The notes under the pieces are model-generated. The model did not search any database, was not told where the DNA came from, and was given only the letters and a program-made list of their open reading frames with translations. From assembly GCA_020723325.1 (NCBI GenBank), contig DYJD01000005.1, positions 62,001 through 126,000 on the forward strand: a stretch of 64,000 nt of DNA, read 5' to 3'. The translations under genes were made by a program, and so were the position numbers. Positions 50,715-58,628 of the stretch are shown piece after piece. This DNA is from Desulfosudis oleivorans. Lineage in GTDB: Bacteria; Desulfobacterota; Desulfobacteria; Desulfobacterales; SURF-7. Within the stretch, counting starts at the first letter, position 1, and every line of letters begins with the position of its first letter.

Positions 50715-52598
50715 GTGGAAAAATTTCTTGTGAATATGGCCATTGTGAAAGTCAACTGGGATAGCAGTGAGAAGGATCTCCTTGATAACTATATACCACT
50801 GGTCGCCTACATCTTAAAGATTTATCGCAACGACATTATCTCACTTGAAGACTTCAAAAATCAGTTTGCAAAAGTGGCAGAATTCGAAATGCCGACTGGT
50901 GCTATAGCGAGTCTCCTAAAAAGAGCGAGCAAACGACATGGATTTATCACTAAGAATGCCAAGGGTTTATATATAATAAATCGAGCGTCATTACCTTCTT
51001 CAAGATATGAAGAAATAAGAGATAATGAAATAAGAAAATATAATGGTCTCAAGGATAGATTCTTAGAATATTGCCTGCGAAATTATAATATTAAGTTAGC
51101 CCCAGAAGAGGTTGATAAATATTTTTTTGAGATTCTTTATGAGATTGCCCCAGCTTTATTCAGATGTGTTTCAGACATAGACAATATTAAAATAGAAAAA
51201 AAGCATCAAACTAAGTACATGATTAGTAGATTTGTCTCTCATGCATATCATTCGGACCAAACATCTTTTGAAACAATTGAGTCTTTTGTACGTGGTGCCA
51301 TGTTAACCGAAACTTTCTATTATTCTGCTCCTACTGAACTTCAAGGGAAAATGAGAAGAGTAGAGGTATATTTTGATACACAATTTTTACTTAGATCAAT
51401 AGGACTTTGCGAAAAAAAATTTTCTGAACCATGCCTTGAGTTAGTTAACATCCTTAAGTCTATGTCAGTAAAAATGCGTTGCTTCCGAGATACTTTTGAT
51501 CAAATGCACGGTATACTTTTCGCAGCTTCTTCGCAGCTTAAAAGTAGAGGACGAATAATGCCGAGAAAGCCTGGCGACGTTTGGGATTATTATAACATAA
51601 CCTCAGCTAAAGCATCTGACGTAGAATTAGACATAGCTTTATTGGAAAAAAAACTTAACAAACTAGGTATATTTATTATTAATAGACCTGCTCATGAAAA
51701 AGAACTAACAGTAGATGAAAAAGAATTAGCCAAAGAAATAGAACAAGAAATAAAATTCCAATCTGAATCATCACGTAATCATGATATAGATTGTTTAACA
51801 GCAATACATAGACTGCGATGTGGCAAACCACAAAAATATTTAGAATCGTGTGACGCAATATTTATTACTACTAATACTGCCTTGGCCAGAGCATCAACTA
51901 GATTTTTTAATAAAAACTATGGGGTTTCGGATGCAGCCATATGTATGTCAGATCAAGTATTTACAACATTAGTTTGGCTAAAAGCTGTAAAGAAAGCTCC
52001 AAACCTGCCCAAGCATAGGCTTGTTGCAAACTGCTTTGCTGCTCTACAGCCTTCGACTGAACTATGGCTCCGTTATATAGAAGAAGCAAATATTTTGAAG
52101 GAAAAAGGCGAAATTACTGAGGAAGATTATGCTGTCCTTATTCACAGTTTAGAAGCACGAAACAGACTTATGGATCTTACGCTTGGAGAAGACGATATTA
52201 TCCGTGGAAACGTTCGCGATGTTCTTGAAGAGGCTAAAAGAAAGTATACCCATGAGCTTTCAAGTCAGCTTACGCAGACAAGATCTACCTTGGAGCTACA
52301 GTATAATAAGCTCGAAAGTTTGATTGTTAAGGTAGACAATGTTCTTCATCGATGTCTATCTATTATACTACTAATCTCCTGGTATGCTATACTTATCAAA
52401 GCGATTTTTATGTCTTCACCAGATCAGTTGGACAAAACAAATATCATATCTTGGGACGCTTGGGCTTTTTGGCTATTTTCATTATTGACAATAGCAAACC
52501 TTGTCTCTGGATACAAGGTATATGATTTCTGTAAAAATGTTGCAGACAAGATATCAAACATTTTCACTAAGTGGCTAAGAAAAATACTTATCGCTTAA
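50715..52598 (+). CDS. Membrane-anchored PIN-like nuclease candidate
   Basis: A 627-residue AT-rich gene product not matching a named family known to me. Residues about 40-95 resemble a winged helix. Residues about 215-410 show a PIN-like acidic pattern: Asp221 (VEVYFDTQFL), Asp259 (CFRDTFDQM), Asp357/Asp359 (RNHDIDCLTA) and Asp380 with Thr-Asn (CDAIFITTNTALA). Residues about 500-540 are coiled coil, and two hydrophobic helices (about 545-566 and 580-600) end the protein. Such a layout fits an RNase effector held at the membrane. It follows the restriction endonuclease gene by 127 bases. The start is GTG after AAGGAGGAG. Confidence 0.7.
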   Translation: MEKFLVNMAIVKVNWDSSEKDLLDNYIPLVAYILKIYRNDIISLEDFKNQFAKVAEFEMPTGAIASLLKRASKRHGFITKNAKGLYIINRASLPSSRYEEIRDNEIRKYNGLKDRFLEYCLRNYNIKLAPEEVDKYFFEILYEIAPALFRCVSDIDNIKIEKKHQTKYMISRFVSHAYHSDQTSFETIESFVRGAMLTETFYYSAPTELQGKMRRVEVYFDTQFLLRSIGLCEKKFSEPCLELVNILKSMSVKMRCFRDTFDQMHGILFAASSQLKSRGRIMPRKPGDVWDYYNITSAKASDVELDIALLEKKLNKLGIFIINRPAHEKELTVDEKELAKEIEQEIKFQSESSRNHDIDCLTAIHRLRCGKPQKYLESCDAIFITTNTALARASTRFFNKNYGVSDAAICMSDQVFTTLVWLKAVKKAPNLPKHRLVANCFAALQPSTELWLRYIEEANILKEKGEITEEDYAVLIHSLEARNRLMDLTLGEDDIIRGNVRDVLEEAKRKYTHELSSQLTQTRSTLELQYNKLESLIVKVDNVLHRCLSIILLISWYAILIKAIFMSSPDQLDKTNIISWDAWAFWLFSLLTIANLVSGYKVYDFCKNVADKISNIFTKWLRKILIA

Positions 52599-52749
52599 TT
52601 TCATAACGCACTTTCCGCACTCTCTTTTGTCAATTTTTCTATATTTATTCATTCTGTTACTATTTACGGTTTCAAAAATATTTCTGTAATAACGCTCAAT
52701 GCTTGAACGAAGGAAGTAGAGTCCCGTACACACAACTGCAAGGCAAATA

Positions 52750-53574
52750 TTAGAAGACAAACAAATCCGCCCCGCCGGCCACGGGCAAGGCCGCGCCGGT
52801 TATGTAGCCGGCTGCATCAGAGGCCAGGAAGGTTACCAGGGCGGCGACTTCTTCCGGCCGCCCCATGCGCTGCATGGCGATGCGCTTCCGGATGCGGGCC
52901 TGCATGTCCGGGCGATGCAGACTCACGGCCTCGGTTTGGATGAATCCGGGCAAAACCGCGTTCACCGTGATTCCATGCCGGGCCCCTTCCAGGGCCAGAC
53001 TCCGGGAAAGACCGAGTAGTCCGGCTTTTGAAGCGCCGTAGCCGGGCTGGGCAAAGGCGCCCATTTCCGCCGTGAATGAGGAGATCTGGATGATCCTTCC
53101 CCATTTTTTCTGCTTCATGCCGGGCCACACGGCCCTGGCGCAGTGGAAAGCCCCGGACAGGTTCACCCGGATGTCCCTTTCCCAGTCTTCAGGGGTCTGG
53201 TGTTCGAGCAAGGCCAGGCTGTCCATAACAGCGGCGTTGTTTACCAGAATGTCCACGCCACCGAAGGCTTCCGTCACTTGGGAAACCACTTCCCGTATAT
53301 CTTCCGGCCTGCCGACGTCCATTTGAAACCACTTACTGCGGACACCCATGGCCTGGATTTCCCGGGCAGTGGCCACAGTGCGGACATTATCGGTACTCGC
53401 GAAATGGGCGGCCAGCACGCTGTACCGGGCCAACTGTTCAGCATCCACCGGCGCATCTTCACTCAAAAGATCCGTCACCACCACATCCGCACCGGCCTGG
53501 CCCAAGGCCAGGGCCATGGCGCGTCCCAATCCTCGTGAGGCGCCGGTCACTAGAGCCACCTTGCCGGTCAACAT
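52750..53574 (-). CDS. Short-chain dehydrogenase (intact member of the triplicated SDR)
   Basis: A 274-residue classical SDR if started at 53574, which places the cofactor loop TGASRGLG at residue 9. Other motifs are NNAAV (NAG-like), catalytic Ser in QISSFTAEMG and Tyr-Lys in YGASKAG. NAGs and FabG-like C-terminus (PGFIQTEAV) suggest a beta-ketoacyl or hydroxy-steroid-type substrate. The frame is open to 53706, but that part includes a REP-like repeat (53651-53673), and no candidate start has a good ribosome site. Fragments of its 3' end recur at 33035 and 48324. Confidence 0.88.
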   Translation of the reverse strand: MLTGKVALVTGASRGLGRAMALALGQAGADVVVTDLLSEDAPVDAEQLARYSVLAAHFASTDNVRTVATAREIQAMGVRSKWFQMDVGRPEDIREVVSQVTEAFGGVDILVNNAAVMDSLALLEHQTPEDWERDIRVNLSGAFHCARAVWPGMKQKKWGRIIQISSFTAEMGAFAQPGYGASKAGLLGLSRSLALEGARHGITVNAVLPGFIQTEAVSLHRPDMQARIRKRIAMQRMGRPEEVAALVTFLASDAAGYITGAALPVAGGADLFVF

Positions 53575-53650
53575 GGGGGATATTGACAATTTTGATACGC
53601 CATTATCCAACATATAAATATTTTCATCCATGACTATCATTTCAGCCGAA

Positions 53651-53673
53651 TCGCGGCTGGAAGCCGCTCCCAC
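53651..53673. repeat. REP-like GCGGCTGGAAGCCGC palindrome
   Basis: TCGCGGCTGGAAGCCGCTCC with the following CAC is an imperfect palindrome; an inverted relative (GTGGGAGCGGCTTC) lies at 26312-26325. It lies at the 5' end of the open SDR frame, which argues that translation starts further downstream. Confidence 0.6.
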
Positions 53674-53820
53674 AACTGGGACGGCCGAAACGGCGATTAA
53701 GGCCATATTTTCTTAGCAGTACATGAAGAAAAACTTAAAATTGACCGGCGCAGCCGGTAAAACTTCATGTCCTTCGAGTACTTCAGCCAAGCGGGTGGTA
53801 GAAAATAAAATATAAAAAAA

Positions 53821-55050
53821 TCACATTCCCAGTTTGAAAATCCGGTCGGCGTTTTTCCAGAAGATCTTGCTCTGGTCCTCCCTGGACAATGCCAGTCCTC
53901 TGATCATGTCTATATGTTCCCGAGGACTGATGGGCACAGCGGCGTAGTCCGTGCCGAACAGCACATGGTCGATGCCGAAGGTGTCGATGGCATAGCGCAC
54001 GCCCAGGGGATTGAAGCCCATGGTATCTGCATACAGGTTGGTGCGGAAGTATTCGCTGGGCTTTTGCCGGCATTTCGCCGCCTGCCCCTCGGGCAGCCCC
54101 TTATATCCCAGGCGATAGCCGAAATCCAGACGCCCGGCGATGTTGGGCAAGGCCGCCCCCATGTGCGCCAGCACCACCTTCAGTCCAGGATAGCGATCAA
54201 ACACACCGCTGTAGATCATGCGGGCCACGGCCATGGTGGTGTCAAAGGGCCTGCCGATCATTTCTTCCAACCGGTAGACGTCCATTTTTTCATGCCCGAT
54301 GGGCACAAAGGGTGGGTGGATGAAAACCGGCACATCCTTTTCCTGGACGTATCGCCAAAAGGGCTCGGCCGCCTCCCCATCCGGAAATTCCCCGTCCCAA
54401 CTGCTGCATATGGCAATGCCTTTGGCCGGGTATTCGGTCAGGCAGCGTTTACATTCAGCCGTGCAATCCTCATCCAGGGGATTCACACTGACCATGAAAA
54501 TCGCCTTGTCCGGATACGGCTCAACCATCTTGGCGGTGGCGTCATTGAAGCGGCGCGTGATCTCCCCGTCAGGCAGAAAAAATAGGGATCGGCAGATACT
54601 CTCAAGACCCATGGAAAAACTAATCAGGCTCAAGGTCACTCCGGCCTCACCCTGCTCCTTCATCTGCAGGTCCATGTCTTTCATCTGGGGATAAATGACT
54701 GAAGTAATGCCCGCCATGGTGGCGGATGAATACTCTTCGTTCTCTTTCAGGTGCATGCGCTTTTCGGCGATATAGCGCGTCAGCTCCCCGGCCATGCCGG
54801 ACGCCTCCGGGATGCAATGCCGGTGGACATCCACAATCGGCGAGTCCATTGAAGGGGCGAGTCCGCCTTGGATAGGTATCGAGATTCGAGGCCCGGTCCC
54901 CGGAGGATCATTCAACGCGGGTGCGGAAGCAGTAAAAAGAGGAGTCAGGCCCAGGCCGGCCAAACCGATACCGGCTTGTCTCAAGAAGGATCGTCGTGAA
55001 AACACGGATAGAGCCTTCGGTGGTTGTTTTTTTTCTTGGTAGTCATTCAT
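53821..55050 (-). CDS. Tat-exported amidohydrolase-family (amidohydrolase 2) protein
   Basis: A 409-residue protein with a twin-arginine signal (Arg19-Arg20 in VFSRRSFLRQAG, hydrophobic stretch to about 47). The mature part is a metal-dependent TIM barrel of the ACMSD/resorcylate decarboxylase group: DVHRH (74-78), VFIHPPFV, VVLAHMGAALP and LFGTDYAAVP supply metal ligands. These enzymes decarboxylate or hydrate aromatic or cyclic acids. Export to the periplasm is unusual for the group. AGGGAGGG precedes the ATG. It is downstream of the truncated condensation-like gene. Confidence 0.88.
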   Translation of the reverse strand: MNDYQEKKQPPKALSVFSRRSFLRQAGIGLAGLGLTPLFTASAPALNDPPGTGPRISIPIQGGLAPSMDSPIVDVHRHCIPEASGMAGELTRYIAEKRMHLKENEEYSSATMAGITSVIYPQMKDMDLQMKEQGEAGVTLSLISFSMGLESICRSLFFLPDGEITRRFNDATAKMVEPYPDKAIFMVSVNPLDEDCTAECKRCLTEYPAKGIAICSSWDGEFPDGEAAEPFWRYVQEKDVPVFIHPPFVPIGHEKMDVYRLEEMIGRPFDTTMAVARMIYSGVFDRYPGLKVVLAHMGAALPNIAGRLDFGYRLGYKGLPEGQAAKCRQKPSEYFRTNLYADTMGFNPLGVRYAIDTFGIDHVLFGTDYAAVPISPREHIDMIRGLALSREDQSKIFWKNADRIFKLGM

Positions 55051-55132
55051 ATATATCCCTCCCTTTGATAGACTTAACGAATCGGTTGATCGATATCCTC
55101 ATTGCATTTCGCATGAATAGTCAATAACTCTA

Positions 55133-55726
55133 TCAAAAGATTGACAGCATATTTCGGATAAAGAAGCACCACCATCCACCGCCCTTTCTTAACATGGATT
55201 CAACATAAGGTAAAAAAACATCCTGTTTCTCAATCAATAACGTCTGGATCGGATCGGGGTACACCCGATTCAGGAGTGCATTGAAAAAATTGGCCATCGA
55301 GATGCCGTCGGATATGGAGTGATGAAAACAAACAATGAACTCTTGGATCAATGGCTGACATTCGTTGGATGTCAGCCATGTGAATCGCCATAAGCATGGG
55401 GCGGATTCGGCAAACGGCGTATTGATTTTTTCTTCAACGACAGCCATCCAACTGGTTTCACTGTTTCGAAAAATGATCTCAAATGGGAGAGGAGGATTTT
55501 CGATTACAAAAAAAGCCCGTTTATGGTCGTATTCGGTATCGAACACAGCCCGCAAGGCAGGATAAATATTCTGCACGCCTTTTAGAGCTTGACACAGCCT
55601 TTCCTCATCTAAAGCCCCCTCTATTTGCAGCATACCCACTAAAATTGTCGCACCATTGGCATAATCGTGACATATTTTGGAATAATGTTCCGTAAGGCCT
55701 AATTTCCGCTTATGTAACATGACCAC
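55133..55726 (-). pseudogene. Truncated condensation-domain/acyltransferase protein
   Basis: A 197-residue frame matching the N-terminal half of condensation-domain or PapA/WES-type acyltransferases, including the catalytic HHSISDG (HHxxxDG). The C-terminal half, needed to close the active-site channel, is missing; the frame ends in a hydrophobic tail (WWCFFIRNMLSIF). Full-length relatives exceed 400 residues. It begins 14 bases after a remnant of another gene, so it probably lies at a rearrangement junction. Possibly inactive. Confidence 0.7.
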
Positions 55727-55740
55727 AACTCCCGAGGAGG

Positions 55741-55887
55741 TTAAATTTGTGGGAACCCCTCCATATATTGATCATTGGGATATCCGTCCGGGGCGGCATA
55801 GCCCACGTTCATGGGCGCCACTGCCAGCCGGTTCTTCAGTTCCATGTCGCCGATGGTAATGGGTTCAAACAAGGCATCGTATGGCAT
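55741..55887 (-). pseudogene. N-terminal remnant of an Old-Yellow-Enzyme-like reductase
   Basis: A 48-codon frame starting MPYDALFEPITIGDMELKNR and continuing AVAPMNVGYAAPDG before a stop. It matches the N-terminus of FMN-dependent enoate reductases such as the gene at 57126-58484 (IGPIELKNRIVMAPMNEA). It keeps a ribosome site (GAAGGAG) and lies 11 bases after the amidohydrolase gene. The rest of the gene is gone. Confidence 0.82.
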
Positions 55888-55898
55888 CGTATTCTCCT

Positions 55899-56909
55899 TC
55901 AGGCTTGAATGCGTCGTTTGGCAGTGTCGATTCCCAAGAGCCGGCCCAGATTCCCGCCGAAAATTTTGCGGCGGTCCTCGGGGGTGATGGCCGGATAACC
56001 ATAGGACTTCTGCATGTCCTCCGGAATCTGGAATTCCCGCATACCGATGACGGCGCTGCGGATCTGGGCCCCGTAGCCGGCGTAATCGGTGCCCCAGATG
56101 ATCTTGTCCGGCCCCACCCAGCGCAGGGCCTCGCCGATGATCTTGGCGAATTTGCGCGGGGCGCAGACAGCCCAGGGCAGGAGCAGGCTCAGGCAGACAT
56201 ACACATTGGGATGGCCCATGGCGATCATGTTCAAATCGTCGCAGTAGGGATAGCCCATGTGAAAGGCATTGATCTTCAAGCCGGGAAAATCCCGGGCCAC
56301 ATCATCGAGATAAATGGGCAAGGCGTATTTGCTTTTGCCGGGCGGCACCCAGCAAAAACCAGTGTGGATGTCCAGGACGATGTTGAGCTCCTCGGCTTTC
56401 TTATAGAACGGCCACAGGTCCGGGTCATTGATATAGGTGTCCTCCGGCGGATAGAATTTAAAAATTTTTGCCCCCTTTTCCTTGGCCCAGTATTCCAGCT
56501 CCCAGATGGTGTTTTGGACGCCTTTATGCTTGATGGGCGAAATGTTGGGCTGGTACATGAAACGCGCCGGATTGCTTTCCACCACCTTGGCCATTTCGCC
56601 GTTGGTGCACCAGCGGCTGGTATAACAGGTGGTGTCCATCATGGACTCCGGCAGCAGGCAGGCCAAATCCACGCCGTATTTGTCCATGGCCGCCAGCAGG
56701 GAAGCGGGATCCGCGGTTTTCACCATTTCCCAGGCTTCCATGCCCTCGTAGGCCTCGGGCGGCATGCCCGTAATCATGGGCCGGTGGATGTTGTCAATGG
56801 CCCGCCACCACATCTGGACGCCGGGGAAATGGTCGATATGCGTCATATCGCCGATTAAATGAGGTTCGGGGTCGATTTTAAAATAATCGTCTCTTTCAAC
56901 ATTACTCAT
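55899..56909 (-). CDS. Amidohydrolase-family (amidohydrolase 2) protein
   Basis: A 336-residue cytosolic TIM-barrel protein of the amidohydrolase 2 group. Typical blocks are IVLDIHTGFCW, GLKINAFHMGYPYCDDLN and IIWGTDYAGYGAQIR. The N-terminal HxH pair is replaced by HIDHFPG, so the metal site may differ. Members act as decarboxylases or hydrolases on cyclic acids, including CoA-pathway intermediates. GGAGGTATTAATT precedes the ATG; this ribosome site overlaps the end of an SDR remnant. It is in the same transcript as the flavin reductase, ligase and dehydrogenase genes upstream. Confidence 0.85.
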   Translation of the reverse strand: MSNVERDDYFKIDPEPHLIGDMTHIDHFPGVQMWWRAIDNIHRPMITGMPPEAYEGMEAWEMVKTADPASLLAAMDKYGVDLACLLPESMMDTTCYTSRWCTNGEMAKVVESNPARFMYQPNISPIKHKGVQNTIWELEYWAKEKGAKIFKFYPPEDTYINDPDLWPFYKKAEELNIVLDIHTGFCWVPPGKSKYALPIYLDDVARDFPGLKINAFHMGYPYCDDLNMIAMGHPNVYVCLSLLLPWAVCAPRKFAKIIGEALRWVGPDKIIWGTDYAGYGAQIRSAVIGMREFQIPEDMQKSYGYPAITPEDRRKIFGGNLGRLLGIDTAKRRIQA

Positions 56910-56923
56910 AATTAATACCTCCT

Positions 56924-57031
56924 TTAGATTAGCCGGATATGCAGGGGGTTATTTTCAGCGAGCAACATCGCCACAGCCTTTCCGATTCCGGAAGCCGCGC
57001 GGGTAACAAGCACCCACCGCTGCTTATTCAT
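56924..57031 (-). pseudogene. N-terminal SDR remnant
   Basis: A 35-codon frame, MNKQRWVLVTRAASGIGKAV then AMLLAENN, matching only the first beta-alpha unit of an SDR (TGxxxGIG altered to TRAASGIG). The remainder is deleted up to the ribosome site of the amidohydrolase gene. It is another relic in this cluster. Confidence 0.8.
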
Positions 57032-57125
57032 TATTTACCCCGCTAACATATTTGATAACGGATTCGTCCCTTCGCCGAAGCCTATCCACATGACGCTTCA
57101 GTGAAAGTCATATCTGGCCCGGTTC

Positions 57126-58484
57126 CTACCGTTGCGTGCGTCCCTGCAACGACCTCCAGCTCTTTTGGATATAACCCAACTCTTTCTTCCACCACGGACG
57201 ATCAAGTGACGGCATGGGCGCTCTCATCACGCCTTCAGGGATAAGTGCCTCATGTTTCTGCCACGGGCCGATCTTGTATTCATCCATGGCATATTCCCTT
57301 CCCAGGTTCGGGTTTTGCGTGCATGCGGGAGTAAGCGCAGCAAGGAAGCGCATGACACAAGTATTGCATCGCGAGCACCGGACGATCTCTTTTGCTTTTC
57401 CGGCATTAAGCTTGTTCACGTATTCCGGGTCGCAGTAAAGCTGCCTTCCCATGGCCTGGAGGTCGTACTTACCGTCGGCAATGTTCTTTTCGATCTTGAC
57501 CGGATCGTGCTGAGAGGCGACAATGACCGGAATCTTGAGCGCCTTCTTGAATGCCTCTCCATGCTCAGGGATGTGCCTGGAACGGTCCATGTCCGTGATG
57601 AGGTGGCCGCTTTCCTCGTAGCCGGCGCCATCGGACAGACTGATATAATCCAGACCTATAGCCTCCAAGTCCTTGGCAACATCGATCATCTCTTCCTCGG
57701 TCAGACCTCCCTGCATATGCTCTTCCGCGCTGATCCGGCATCCAACGGCTACTCCCGGGCAGGCATAGCGGATCTGTTCGGCGACTTCCATGAGAAAACG
57801 CTTGCGATTGCGCCATTCTCCGCCGTACATGTCCGAGCGTTTGTTGGAGAGAGGAGACAAGAACTGATGTTCGAGATATCCGTGCGGCGCGTGAATCTCT
57901 ATGGCATCGAACCCGCAGACGACTGCGAGCTGGCAGCTGTTGGCGAATTCTTTTTGTTCGCTGCGGATCACTTCTATAGACATCTCGCGCGTCATTTGTC
58001 CTGTCATATAGGATCTTGAATATTCAATGACAGCATAAAGATCCGCAAGATGGTTGGGCGATTTTTCAGCCGCTATCTCATAGGGCAGACCGGCAGTTGC
58101 AGCCGGGGCGAGCTTATGATGATCATAGGAATGGCCTTGTCTGCCGAAACCAATCGTCATCTGAGCCGCAATCCTCGATCCGAAATAGTGAACCCGGTCT
58201 GTCAGGTCACCCAATCCATGCATGTGCCCCTGATGGTAGAGATGCGGATTCCTGCCGGCCGGGAACTCTCCCGCCAGCCTGGTGCCCATGATCGCACCCG
58301 TGGTGATTAATCCGGTGCCGCCTTTTGCCCGAGCCCCAAAATATGCAATATACGGCTCACCGACTTCACCGTTTGCCTGGCATAATGCCTCGTTCATCGG
58401 GGCCATTACGATCCGGTTCTTCAATTCAATCGGGCCGATCTTGATCTTTGATAAAATGTGCTTGAATTCTTGATTTTCCGACAT
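57126..58484 (-). CDS. FMN/4Fe-4S enoate reductase-like protein lacking the FAD domain
   Basis: A 452-residue NADH:flavin oxidoreductase of the Old-Yellow-Enzyme superfamily. The FMN barrel shows IGPIELKNRIVMAPMN, EIHAPHGYLEHQFLSP and RSDMYGGEWRNRKRF. A cluster CSRCNTCVMRF with a later Cys (TPACTQNPN) matches the 4Fe-4S site of 2,4-dienoyl-CoA reductase and bile-acid BaiCD/H enzymes. These relatives have about 640-680 residues with a C-terminal FAD/NAD domain; here it is absent. Electrons would have to come from a separate protein. The start 58484 follows AAGGAG. Confidence 0.9.
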   Translation of the reverse strand: MSENQEFKHILSKIKIGPIELKNRIVMAPMNEALCQANGEVGEPYIAYFGARAKGGTGLITTGAIMGTRLAGEFPAGRNPHLYHQGHMHGLGDLTDRVHYFGSRIAAQMTIGFGRQGHSYDHHKLAPAATAGLPYEIAAEKSPNHLADLYAVIEYSRSYMTGQMTREMSIEVIRSEQKEFANSCQLAVVCGFDAIEIHAPHGYLEHQFLSPLSNKRSDMYGGEWRNRKRFLMEVAEQIRYACPGVAVGCRISAEEHMQGGLTEEEMIDVAKDLEAIGLDYISLSDGAGYEESGHLITDMDRSRHIPEHGEAFKKALKIPVIVASQHDPVKIEKNIADGKYDLQAMGRQLYCDPEYVNKLNAGKAKEIVRCSRCNTCVMRFLAALTPACTQNPNLGREYAMDEYKIGPWQKHEALIPEGVMRAPMPSLDRPWWKKELGYIQKSWRSLQGRTQR

Positions 58485-58628
58485 TTCAGTTCTCCTTTTC
58501 ATGGTATTGCTGTCCCGCCGAGTTCCTCCGGCGCTAAAGGGATAATGAGCCTGTCCGCAGCTCTGGAGAGCACGGGCTCTCGATCCCTCCCCTGAACAGT
58601 CAGGAGAGGATGGTATACTTTGTCCTGA

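Noticed and set aside
48685-52598. Prophage or transposon interpretation of the island
   Set aside because: No integrase, transposase, phage structural gene or tRNA target is visible; only direct repeats of an SDR end flank it.
53575-53706. N-terminal extension of the SDR at 52750
   Set aside because: The extra 44 codons include a REP-like repeat and put the Rossmann motif unusually far from the start, so the shorter form is preferred.
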